From contig NZ_JBNFVY010000011.1 of the NCBI RefSeq assembly GCF_049943335.1, forward strand, positions 30,780-94,779: a stretch of 64,000 bases of DNA. Direction: 5' to 3'. How positions within the stretch are numbered: the stretch's first letter is position 1; every line of letters begins with the position of its first letter. Of the stretch, positions 9,433 through 17,426 are shown piece by piece. The translations under genes and the position numbers were made by a program. The notes beneath the pieces were generated by a model, which made no database searches, was not told the origin of the DNA, and worked only from the letters and a program-made list of their open reading frames with translations. The stretch is from JBNFVY01 sp049943335 (GTDB lineage: Bacteria; Pseudomonadota; Alphaproteobacteria; Rhodobacterales; Rhodobacteraceae).

Positions 9433-11864
9433 TCCGCAGCCTCCAGTGTAAGGTCGGCAAGGGGGCGGTACTTGTCGGCACGCTTTTCGGCGTGGTCTGC
9501 CCATGGGTCCTTGCGATAGACCGATTGCGAGATTTCGAAGCGTTCGTTCAGCGCCTGGCGTTCGGCGTCGTCCGACAGTGTTGCGATGACCCAATCCAGC
9601 CCCACCTTTGCGACCCATTTGTAGGCGCGATCCAGATACTTGGCATTTTCACGATAGAGCTGAACAAAGGCCGTCACCCATTCGATGGCTTCTTCTTCGG
9701 TGGCGGCGTCGTGCAGGCGCTCGGTTTCCTTCACGTCCATGCCCGCAGCGCCAGCGACACTGACCTGAAAGCCGCTGTCGACGCAGATGATGCCCACGTC
9801 CTTGCACGTCGCTTCGGCGCAGTTGCGCGGGCAGCCGGAGACGCCCAGCTTGACCTTGTGCGGGGTCCACGATCCCCACAGCTTCTTTTCCAGCTTGATG
9901 CCCAGCCCGGTGCTGTCCTGGGTACCAAAACGGCAATGATCGGTGCCAACGCAGGTTTTCACCGTGCGCAGCCCCTTGGAATAGGCGTGGCCCGACACCA
10001 TCCCGGCCTGGTTCAGATCATACCAGATCGCCGGCAGGTCTTCTTTCTTGACGCCAAGCAGGTCGATACGCATTCCGCCAGTGACCTTGACGGTCGGCAC
10101 GTCGTACTTGTCGGCCGCGTCCGCAATGGCGCGCAGTTCATCCGGCGACGTGATCCCGCCCCACATGCGCGGCATGACGCTATAGGTGCCATCTTTCTGG
10201 ATATTGGCGTGGTTGCGTTCGTTCACGAAACGCGATTGCAGATCGTCCTGATAGTCCAGCGGCCAGTCGGCCAGCAGGTAAAAGTTGATGGCCGGGCGGC
10301 ATACGTGACAGCCGTTCAGGGTCTTCCAACCCAGTTCCTGCCAGACGGCCGGCTGGGATTTCAGTTCCCGGCTTTTGATCAAGAGCCGCACGTCTTCATG
10401 CGTCAGGTCGGTGCAGTTACAGACCGACGCTGCGGCGGGAATGACGAAATCGTCGCCCAGCGTGACGCCCAGCACCTGTTCGACCAGCCCGCTACAGGTC
10501 CCGCAGGACCCCGAAGCCTTGGTCGTTGCCTTGATCGCATCAAGTGTGGACGCGCCCGTGTTGATCGCGGCCACGATATCAGCTTTGGAAACGCCGTTGC
10601 AGCCGCAGATCTCTGCGTCATCCGGTAAGGCTGCAACGGCCGCCATAGGGTCCGCGGAGGCGCCCCCCTGAAAGGCCGGGCCAAAGATCAGCGTGTCGCG
10701 CATGTCTTCGACATCGGTACCGTCCTTGATCTGGCTATAGAACCAGGCGCCGTCGGCGGTGTCGCCGTACATCACGGCCCCGATCAGACGATTGCCCTGT
10801 AGGATCAAGCGTTTGTAGACGCCGCGTGCGGGGTCGCGGAACACGATGTCTTCGCGGTCTTCGCCCTCGGCGAAATCCCCGGCGCTGAACAGATCGCACC
10901 CGGTTACCTTCAGCTTGGTGGACACTTCCTTGTTCACAAAGCACGCCTCTTCGCCCAGCAGCGTCTTGGCCAGCACCTTGGCCTGATCGTAGAGCGGGGC
11001 AACCAGCCCGAATATCGCGCCATTGTGCTCAACGCATTCGCCAAGGCTCAGGATATCTTCGTCCGAGGTCACCATCTGGTCATCGACGTGGATGCCCTTG
11101 CCCACGGCCAGACCGGCCTCTTGCGCCAGGGCGATGTTCGGGCGGATACCCACCGCCATCACCAGCAGATCGCAGGGCAGTTCGGTGCCATCGTCCAGCG
11201 CCAAGGCGCGCACCTTGCCATCGGCGCCCAGAATTTCCTTGGAATTGGCTTGGCAAAGCACGTTGATCCCTTTGTCCATCAGCGACTTGCGCAGAAGGTA
11301 TCCCGCAGCTTCGTCCAGCTGACGTTCCATCAAATGGCCCATGATGTGCACCACCGTGACGTCCACGCCGCGCAGGCGCAGGCCCGCGGCGGCTTCCAGC
11401 CCCAGCAGGCCGCCGCCGATCACGACAGCCTTGGCGTCTGGTTTGGCGCCCAGATCGATCATGCGGTTGGTGTCTTCAAGATCGCGGTAGGGGATCACGC
11501 CCTCAAGATCGTGGCCGGGCAGGGGGATCATGAACGGGTTCGAACCGGTCGCCACCACAAGTTTGTCATAGGGAACAGGGCCCTGTTCGCCGTGAACCAC
11601 CTTGGCCGCGCGGTCGATCGACACCACCTTTTCGCCAAAGCGGCAGGTGACGTTGTGCTGGGCGTACCAGGCATCGTCGTGGGTGACGATTTCCTCGTAG
11701 GACTTTTCCCCCGACAGCACCGGCGACAGCATCAGGCGGTTGTAGTTCCCGCGCGGCTCGGCGTTGAAAAGGGTGACTTCGTAAGCGGTGGGATCGGCAT
11801 CAAAAAGATGCTCTAGCATCCGTCCCGATGCCATCCCCGCGCCAATAACAACAAGTTTTTTCAT
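9429..11864 (-). CDS. nirB: Nitrite reductase (NADH) large subunit
   Basis: Siroheme/[4Fe-4S] nitrite reductase (811 aa) that converts nitrite to ammonium using NADH. Order: FAD/NAD-binding module (VVIGAGMASGRM at the N-terminus), BFD-like [2Fe-2S] motif (EICGCNGVSKADIV ... GSCGTCSGLV), a second cysteine cluster (CNCTDLTHEDV ... GCHVCRPA), and the C-terminal sulfite/nitrite reductase module with siroheme-cluster cysteines CRFGTQDS and GVSGCPRNCAEATCKD. Start is the ATG of MKKLVVIGAG; an in-frame codon six residues earlier is possible. Lies 11 bases after the GAF gene stop. Confidence 0.97.
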   Translation of the reverse strand: MKKLVVIGAGMASGRMLEHLFDADPTAYEVTLFNAEPRGNYNRLMLSPVLSGEKSYEEIVTHDDAWYAQHNVTCRFGEKVVSIDRAAKVVHGEQGPVPYDKLVVATGSNPFMIPLPGHDLEGVIPYRDLEDTNRMIDLGAKPDAKAVVIGGGLLGLEAAAGLRLRGVDVTVVHIMGHLMERQLDEAAGYLLRKSLMDKGINVLCQANSKEILGADGKVRALALDDGTELPCDLLVMAVGIRPNIALAQEAGLAVGKGIHVDDQMVTSDEDILSLGECVEHNGAIFGLVAPLYDQAKVLAKTLLGEEACFVNKEVSTKLKVTGCDLFSAGDFAEGEDREDIVFRDPARGVYKRLILQGNRLIGAVMYGDTADGAWFYSQIKDGTDVEDMRDTLIFGPAFQGGASADPMAAVAALPDDAEICGCNGVSKADIVAAINTGASTLDAIKATTKASGSCGTCSGLVEQVLGVTLGDDFVIPAAASVCNCTDLTHEDVRLLIKSRELKSQPAVWQELGWKTLNGCHVCRPAINFYLLADWPLDYQDDLQSRFVNERNHANIQKDGTYSVMPRMWGGITSPDELRAIADAADKYDVPTVKVTGGMRIDLLGVKKEDLPAIWYDLNQAGMVSGHAYSKGLRTVKTCVGTDHCRFGTQDSTGLGIKLEKKLWGSWTPHKVKLGVSGCPRNCAEATCKDVGIICVDSGFQVSVAGAAGMDVKETERLHDAATEEEAIEWVTAFVQLYRENAKYLDRAYKWVAKVGLDWVIATLSDDAERQALNERFEISQSVYRKDPWADHAEKRADKYRPLADLTLEAAE

Positions 11865-11875
11865 GCCTGAACCTC

Positions 11876-12811
11876 TCAGCAATACCAGGCGACAATATGC
11901 GCCAGTTCGTGTTCGCTATGGATGGGTAGAACAACGACCGTGTCGTATCCGGCCAGTCCGGGTTTGTTCTGTTCGACCAAGGGCAACCCGGTGCCCAGAA
12001 CCTGCCCGACCGGCCCCTTGAACGCGCTGATGCGGCGCTCGACCTCGTCGTTGAAGAGCGAGCCTTCGCGCGCGCAGATCCCGTCGATCAGCACGGCTTC
12101 GGACTTTTGCCCGACCTTCGCGGCGCGCGCGTCCCAGATTTCAAACCGGCGGGCCAGCGGCGTGCCCCGGGCGGACAGCATGGTCAGGATCGTGGGCGCA
12201 CTGGGCGACGGAACCGGCAGGCCCAGCCCGTTGGTCAGCCCGGCGCGGCCCGCGCTTTCCGAGCGGACAAAGCGATAACCAGATCCCAGATCACGAAACA
12301 GCATCGGCGTATTGGCGGCCCAGACGCCCCCGGGCAGGCCTTGGCCGCGCGGGAAATGCGTATGTTGCGACACCCATTCGAAATGCTTGGCCGCGCCGTA
12401 ATAGCCTTCGTCCACGGTCAGGATATTGTCGTTTGGCGCCCAAACCTCGATTGCGCCGATCCGCTCATCGTCGTCCGAACACAGCGTCACAAGAACCGCC
12501 TTGAGCGTGCTTGCGGCAAATACCGGAATAGCCACGGCCGCGGTCAGGCCTGCGGCCTTGGCCGCCTCGGTGCGTTTGAAATATGATCCATCGAATTTCT
12601 TCAGCACGATCGGCTTTTCTTCGGCCCATGCCTTGCCGGGCAAACCTTCGCCCTTGGCAAAACTCTGGCGTTCGGAAATCGACGCAAAGTCGTTCAGATC
12701 GCCATAAGTGCCTTTGGACAAAACCAATTTGTCGCCTTCGGGCACCCAGACCTCGGTCACTTCAATGAAGGGGCGGACCTGTTCGGCGGTTTCAACACTG
12801 GTGTCGGCCAT
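11876..12811 (-). CDS. GAF-domain protein of the nitrate operon (three repeat modules)
   Basis: Cytoplasmic protein of 311 aa, function unknown. I see one module repeated: ITEVW-type openings EVWVPEGDKL (about residue 18), IEVWAPNDNIL (about 118) and the shorter FEIWDARAAKV (about 215). The first two are followed by G.YG and F..G.GLPG..W, the third by FKGPVGQVLGTGLPLV. This is the signature of GAF-like sensor repeats. No kinase, cyclase or DNA-binding part is present. Its ATG overlaps the nrtCD stop (TGATG), so it is co-translated with transporter and reductase genes. An inference is a small-molecule or redox sensor tuning nitrate uptake or NirB activity. Confidence 0.8.
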   Translation of the reverse strand: MADTSVETAEQVRPFIEVTEVWVPEGDKLVLSKGTYGDLNDFASISERQSFAKGEGLPGKAWAEEKPIVLKKFDGSYFKRTEAAKAAGLTAAVAIPVFAASTLKAVLVTLCSDDDERIGAIEVWAPNDNILTVDEGYYGAAKHFEWVSQHTHFPRGQGLPGGVWAANTPMLFRDLGSGYRFVRSESAGRAGLTNGLGLPVPSPSAPTILTMLSARGTPLARRFEIWDARAAKVGQKSEAVLIDGICAREGSLFNDEVERRISAFKGPVGQVLGTGLPLVEQNKPGLAGYDTVVVLPIHSEHELAHIVAWYC

Positions 12812-14499
12812 CACGCCGCCTCCTTCTTGCCGGCGTTGCCTTGCGGCTTGGATTTGGGCTTGGCGCCATGTTCGTATTCCTCAAGGAAACTCAGAACCTG
12901 TTCGCGGTAGCTGTAGTAATCGGGATGTTCGAGCAGCGCTTTTCGGGTGCGCGGGCGGGGCAGATCAACGTCCACGATGCGCCCGATCGTGGCCTGCGGT
13001 CCGTTGGTCATCATCACCACGCGGTCGGCCAGCAGGATCGCCTCGTCGACGTCGTGCGTCACGCAAACGGCGGTGACCTTGGTCCGGCTCCAGACCTCCA
13101 TCAGCACTTCTTGCAATTCCCAACGGGTCAGGCTGTCGAGCATGCCGAAAGGTTCATCCAGAAGCAGCAGCTTGGGGGACAGGGCAAAGGCGCGCGCGAT
13201 GCCGACACGCTGACGCATGCCGTTCGACATGTCGCTGGCGGATTTGTCCATCGCATCGGCCAGGCCCACGCGTTCAAGATAGTATTCCACCACGTCCTGG
13301 CGTTCCTGTCGCGAGGCGCCGGGATAGACCCGATCCACCCCGATCGAGCAGTTTTCCCGCGCCGTCAGCCACGGAAAGAGCGATGGCGACTGGAACACCA
13401 CGGCGCGTTCGGGGTCAGCCCCTTCGACATGGCGGCCATCCAGTTTGATCGCGCCCTTCGAAATATCATTCAGCCCGGCGGTCATCGTCAGAACGGTTGA
13501 CTTGCCGCAGCCCGAATGGCCGATCAGGGAAATGAATTCGCCCTTGTTCACCTTCAGATCGAAGTCTTCGACCACGGTCAGCGGGCCTTTGGGGGTTGGG
13601 TAGATCTTGTGTAACTGACTGAAATCAAGGAATCTGTCTTCGATCAGCCCTTCCTGGGCCTTGGCAACGGCGGCGGGCACCCCGTGGATGGGGGTGATGC
13701 CGGGCAACATGCGGGTTTCTTCGATCTTGGACGCCATTCCGACATCCATCAGATAGCCGGTGACTTCGGCGCGCAGGCGCTTGAAGGTTTCGTCATGGTT
13801 CATCGCGGTGCGGTCGCGCGGGCGCGGGATGGTCACTTCGACGGCGCTGCCCAGCGTTCCGTCGGGGTTCAGCGGGATGATGCGGTCGGCCAGCAGGATC
13901 GCTTCGTCGACATCGTTGGTGATCAGAACGCAGGTCTTTTTGGCGGCGTCCCAAATGGCCTCGATCTCGTCGGCCAGATTGGCACGGGTCAGGGCATCAA
14001 GCGCGCTAAGCGGTTCATCCAAAAGCAGAACTTCGGGGTCCATCGCCAAGGCGCGGGCCACGTTCACCCGCTGGCGCATGCCGCCCGACAGCTCGGCCGG
14101 TTTGCGCGTCTTGGCGTGGCTCAGGCCCACCATCTTGACGTATTCGTCGACCTTGGCGTGACGATCCGGCTTGGACATGTTGGGGAAAATCGTGTCCACG
14201 GCCAGCTGGACGTTTCCATCCACGGACAGCCACGGCATCAGCGAATAGTTTTGAAAGATCACGCCGCGTTCGGGGCCGGGGCCGTCGATGGGTTTTCCCT
14301 TGAAGGTCACGCTGCCCTTGGTGGGCATTTCCAGCCCGGCCATCAGGTTGATCAGCGTGGTCTTGCCGGTCCCCGAAAAGCCCAGAAGGACAAGGAATTC
14401 GCCTTCCTGAACTTCGAGATTGATATCCTTCAGCACGTCGGCCTTGTCAGTGCCATGACCGAAGCTTTTGGAAACATTGTCGAATTTAATGACTGACAT
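12811..14499 (-). CDS. Nitrate ABC transporter, fused double ATPase
   Basis: Energy-coupling ATPase of 562 aa with two complete nucleotide-binding domains in one chain, the equivalent of NrtC+NrtD but without the NrtA-like tail of cyanobacterial NrtC. First domain: Walker A GFSGTGKT (40-47), signature LSGGMRQRVNVARAL, Walker B VLLLDEPLSALD. Second domain (from about residue 275): Walker A GHSGCGKST, signature MSNGMRQRVGIARAF (degenerate, SN for SG), Walker B LLLLDEPFGMLD. Start is the ATG of MSVIKFDN; an upstream GTG overlapping the nrtB stop would add three residues. Partners are NrtB and NrtA. Confidence 0.93.
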   Translation of the reverse strand: MSVIKFDNVSKSFGHGTDKADVLKDINLEVQEGEFLVLLGFSGTGKTTLINLMAGLEMPTKGSVTFKGKPIDGPGPERGVIFQNYSLMPWLSVDGNVQLAVDTIFPNMSKPDRHAKVDEYVKMVGLSHAKTRKPAELSGGMRQRVNVARALAMDPEVLLLDEPLSALDALTRANLADEIEAIWDAAKKTCVLITNDVDEAILLADRIIPLNPDGTLGSAVEVTIPRPRDRTAMNHDETFKRLRAEVTGYLMDVGMASKIEETRMLPGITPIHGVPAAVAKAQEGLIEDRFLDFSQLHKIYPTPKGPLTVVEDFDLKVNKGEFISLIGHSGCGKSTVLTMTAGLNDISKGAIKLDGRHVEGADPERAVVFQSPSLFPWLTARENCSIGVDRVYPGASRQERQDVVEYYLERVGLADAMDKSASDMSNGMRQRVGIARAFALSPKLLLLDEPFGMLDSLTRWELQEVLMEVWSRTKVTAVCVTHDVDEAILLADRVVMMTNGPQATIGRIVDVDLPRPRTRKALLEHPDYYSYREQVLSFLEEYEHGAKPKSKPQGNAGKKEAA

Positions 14500-14504
14500 G
14501 ACGC

Positions 14505-15587
14505 TCACCGGTTGTTTGAGAAGGTAAAGAGCGACTGCAGCGCGAACATGATGCGGTCGAGGAAAAAGCCGATGATCCCGATGGTGAAAACGGCCACCAT
14601 GATCTTGGCCAGCGAACTGGACGAGCCGTTCTGGAATTCATCCCAGACGAATTTGCCCAGACCGGGGTTCTGCGCCAGCATTTCGGCGGCGATCAGAACC
14701 ATCCAGCCAACCCCGAGGCTGAGGCGCAGACCGGTAAAGATCAGTGGCAGAGCCGAAGGCAGGACCAGCTTGGTAACTTTGGTAAAAGTGTTCAGTTTCA
14801 GCACTTTGGAGACCGAAATGAGGTCTTTGTCGATACTGGCCACACCAAGCGCGGTGTTGATCAGGGTCGGCCACAGCGAACACAGCGTCACGGTGATGGC
14901 TGACACCAGGAACGACTTGGCAAACAGCCCGTCAGACGTGGTGTAGACGGCCGACACGATCATGGTCACGATCGGCAGCCAGGCCAGCGGCGAGACGGGT
15001 TTGAAGATCTGCACCAGCGGGTTGATGGCGGCGTTGGCGGTCTTGGACAGACCCGCCACGATCCCCAGCGGCACCGCGATGATCGACGCCAGCGCGAAGC
15101 CGAAGAACACCGTTTTGATCGACGTCCAGATCTGGTCGTAATAAGACGGTGCCCCGGTGTAAGTACGGAATTTTACACGATCTTCCTGGCCCTGCTCGAT
15201 CAGTTTGGCATTGCGATCGTCCTGGCGATCATAAAAGGCGTCTTCCTTTTCGCCCTTGCGCACGGCGTCCTGGTGCAGGTTCACGGCCTCGTTCCAGACC
15301 TGCGCCGGACCGGGGATGGCCCCAAGCGACGTTTGCACCTGCGGGGCGAGCGCGCCCCAGATGGCAAGAAAGCCCACGATGGCCAGAACCGGCACACCCA
15401 GAAGCTGCCAGATTTCCTTGGCTTGTGCTTTGGGATTATCCCCGGCAATCGCCTTGAGGATGGGGGTCAGCCAGGCGATGCCCAGAACTTGGAAATAGCT
15501 GTCCGCCTTGTTGATGCGCGAGAATATCCGCTCTTTGCGGGCCTCTTTGGCGGCATCTTTGGCGAAATCGGGATCGACAGTGGTCAT
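14505..15587 (-). CDS. nrtB: Nitrate ABC transporter permease
   Basis: Inner-membrane permease (360 aa) of the NrtA/TauC/SsuC family. After a cytoplasmic N-terminal stretch there is a hydrophobic span (VLAIVGFLAIWGAL), a soluble insert, then the BPD transport domain with about five spans and the EAA loop SVSKVLKLNTFTKVTKLVLP. Start is the ATG of MTTVDPDFAKDAAK; the open frame upstream runs through the repeat-filled spacer and is not protein-like. The nrtCD start follows within 5 bases. Confidence 0.94.
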   Translation of the reverse strand: MTTVDPDFAKDAAKEARKERIFSRINKADSYFQVLGIAWLTPILKAIAGDNPKAQAKEIWQLLGVPVLAIVGFLAIWGALAPQVQTSLGAIPGPAQVWNEAVNLHQDAVRKGEKEDAFYDRQDDRNAKLIEQGQEDRVKFRTYTGAPSYYDQIWTSIKTVFFGFALASIIAVPLGIVAGLSKTANAAINPLVQIFKPVSPLAWLPIVTMIVSAVYTTSDGLFAKSFLVSAITVTLCSLWPTLINTALGVASIDKDLISVSKVLKLNTFTKVTKLVLPSALPLIFTGLRLSLGVGWMVLIAAEMLAQNPGLGKFVWDEFQNGSSSSLAKIMVAVFTIGIIGFFLDRIMFALQSLFTFSNNR

Positions 15588-15686
15588 GTCTTGAATCCTC
15601 TGAAAAGGCTCGGATTGGGGCGTTTGGCGTCGGGCTGCCTTCGGTCTGCTTGGTGTCTGCGACCCGTCGGCGGGCTGTCGCGAACC

Positions 15687-15734
15687 TGTCGGGCAAACTG
15701 TCTGGCAAAACGTCGGGCAAAGTGTCGGGCAGAG
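15687..15734. repeat. 12-bp tandem repeat, four units, in the nrtA-nrtB spacer
   Basis: Four consecutive 12-bp units (TGTCGGGCAAAC, TGTCTGGCAAAA, CGTCGGGCAAAG, TGTCGGGCAGAG) fill the middle of the 194-bp spacer between nrtA and nrtB. No gene is seen in the spacer. Confidence 0.85.
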
Positions 15735-15781
15735 CGTGCGTTGCGTGACGGGGCGCAACAGGGCGCGCCCCGCCGGGATCA

Positions 15782-17152
15782 TCAGCCTTCGACCTGGCTG
15801 CCGACGACTTTCTGTTCGCCCTTGAGACCGATGGTCAGGCTGTCCAGATAGGCGTTGGGCGCCTTGCCGTCGTAGGGGACACCGTCGATGATGTCTTCGG
15901 CCGGGGTGGGGGACTTGTAGCCATCGCTGGCCCAGTCGAAGTCAGCTTCGTTGGCCAGGCCTTCGTCGACCAGCATGCGGGCGGCGTCCAGGTAGATGTC
16001 TTTCTTGTAGACCGACTTGGCGACCTCGTCGTACCAGGTGTCGGATTTGGCTTCGGCGATCTGGCCCCAGCGGCGCATCTGGGTCAGGTACCAGATGGCA
16101 TCCGAATAGTACGGCTGGGTCGCGTTGTAGCGGAAAAACACGTTGAAATCGGGCACCGCGCGCTTGTCGCCTTTTTCGTATTCGAACGTGCCGGTCATCG
16201 AATTCGCGATCACCTCATAATCGGCGCCCACGTATTCGGGGCGCGACAGGATTTCCACGGCTTCGGGGCGGTTGGCGTTGTCGTTTTCATCCAGCCACAT
16301 GGCGGCGCGGATCAGCGCCTTGGTCAGGGCCAGAGTGGTGTTGGGGTAGTCCTGCGCGAATTGGGCGGTGATCCCGAAGACTTTTTCTGGGTTGTTCTTC
16401 CAAATTTCGTAATCGGTGATCACCGGCACGCCGATGCCCTTGATCACAGCCTGCTGGTTCCATGGCTCGCCCACGCAGTAGCCATAGATGGTGCCGGCCT
16501 CTAGCGTGGCGGGCATTTGCGGGGGCGGGGTGACGGACAGCAGCGCTTGGGCGGAAATCTGGCCCGACACGTCTTCGGGGCTGTAGAAGCCGGGGTGAAT
16601 CCCACCCGAGGCCAGCCAGTAGCGCAATTCGTAGTTGTGGGTCGACACGGGAAAGACCATGCCCATGTTGAACGGCTTGCCTTCGTTTGAATATTGTTCG
16701 ACCACCGGCTTCAGCGCCGCCGCCGAAATCGGGTGCTGGGGCAGGCCGTCGGCGTTCTGGGGGATGTTCGGCTTCATCAGTTCCCAAACTTCGTTCGACA
16801 CGGTGATGCCATTGCCGTTCAGATCCATCGAAAAGGGCGTGATGATATGCGCTTCGGTGCCAAAGCCGATGGTGGCGGCCAGCGGCTGGCCGGCCAGCAT
16901 GTGGGCGCCGTCCAACTGGCCATCGATCACGCGATCCAGCAGAACTTTCCAGTTCGCCTGCGGCTCAAGGGTGACAAACAGGCCTTCGTCTTCGAAATAC
17001 CCGTTTTCATAGGCGACAGCCAAAGGGGCCATGTCGGTCAGTTTGATAAAACCGAATTTCAGTTCGTCCTTTTCGACGTCCAGCATTTCGGCGTTGGCAG
17101 CAGCCGAAACCATAATGGTCGAAGCGGCAAGCAAAGCAGTCAGATTCTTCAT
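15782..17152 (-). CDS. nrtA: Nitrate ABC transporter substrate-binding protein
   Basis: Periplasmic nitrate-binding protein (456 aa). A Sec signal peptide is visible (MKNLTALLAASTIMVSAAANA, cut after about residue 21), followed by the NrtA/NasS-type fold: KFGFIKLTDMAPLAVAYENG, GQLDGAHMLAGQPLAATIG and YGYCVGEPWNQQAV. Feeds nitrate to NrtB/NrtCD. First gene after the attenuator leader, so its expression should depend on NasT antitermination. Confidence 0.95.
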   Translation of the reverse strand: MKNLTALLAASTIMVSAAANAEMLDVEKDELKFGFIKLTDMAPLAVAYENGYFEDEGLFVTLEPQANWKVLLDRVIDGQLDGAHMLAGQPLAATIGFGTEAHIITPFSMDLNGNGITVSNEVWELMKPNIPQNADGLPQHPISAAALKPVVEQYSNEGKPFNMGMVFPVSTHNYELRYWLASGGIHPGFYSPEDVSGQISAQALLSVTPPPQMPATLEAGTIYGYCVGEPWNQQAVIKGIGVPVITDYEIWKNNPEKVFGITAQFAQDYPNTTLALTKALIRAAMWLDENDNANRPEAVEILSRPEYVGADYEVIANSMTGTFEYEKGDKRAVPDFNVFFRYNATQPYYSDAIWYLTQMRRWGQIAEAKSDTWYDEVAKSVYKKDIYLDAARMLVDEGLANEADFDWASDGYKSPTPAEDIIDGVPYDGKAPNAYLDSLTIGLKGEQKVVGSQVEG

Positions 17153-17196
17153 GATCGATGTCCCTTGGCGGAGCGCCTAAAGCGCTGGAAAAACAC

Positions 17197-17251
17197 AAAA
17201 AAAGCCGCGTGACCGTACCGGACGAGTGCCCTCGTGGTTGGTCAGGCGGCT
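17197..17251 (-). terminator. Intrinsic terminator (attenuator) in the nrtA leader
   Basis: On the minus strand a 12-bp stem (AGCCGCCTGACC pairs with GGTCACGCGGCT, one mismatch; arms at 17240-17251 and 17203-17214) encloses a small ACGAG/CTCGT hairpin and is followed at once by seven Ts (17197-17203). It ends 44 bases before the nrtA ATG, so it would stop transcription of the whole operon unless prevented. Confidence 0.9.
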
Positions 17252-17262
17252 GTGCCCGGAAT

Positions 17263-17311
17263 ACCCATGTCGTTGGGTGAATGATGGGAAAATCGGAACG
17301 CCCTTGTCCCG
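17263..17311 (-). promoter_or_regulatory. NasT (ANTAR) RNA target: two-hairpin leader
   Basis: Two hairpins with six-base loops precede the terminator. The first pairs CGGGAC with GUUCCG around loop AAGGGC (17294-17311), giving A at loop position 1 and G at 4 as known for ANTAR targets. The second pairs ACCCA with UGGGU around loop ACGACA (17263-17278); it keeps A1 but has A at 4. They are 15 bases apart. This is the known architecture of ANTAR antitermination sites; nasT lies just upstream. Confidence 0.82.
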
Positions 17312-17324
17312 TCTTCTATGCCTT

Positions 17325-17353
17325 AATGTGCCTGCCGGGTGTTGGCGGGTCAA
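17325..17353 (-). promoter_or_regulatory. Putative sigma-70 promoter of the nrt-nir-nas operon
   Basis: On the minus strand TTGACC (17348-17353) and CACATT (17325-17330) are separated by exactly 17 bases and lie just upstream of the first leader hairpin. The -10 match is weak. No sigma-54 type GG-N10-GC element was found at correct spacing. Confidence 0.45.
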
Positions 17354-17426
17354 GCGACGGCGCGCGAATCAGATGGCTATTGTGCAGATGCAGCAATTAG
17401 GACAGGGGTGTTTGCCTATTTTTTGG

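Noticed and set aside
15588..15781. N-terminal extension of NrtB rich in Cys-Pro-Thr repeats
   Set aside because: It arises from the 12-bp tandem repeat in the spacer; the family N-terminus and normal start lie at 15587.
17325..17353. Sigma-54 promoter for the nitrate operon
   Set aside because: GGCACATTAAGGC looks tempting, but the GG and GC doublets are 9 rather than 10 bases apart and flanking bases do not fit.
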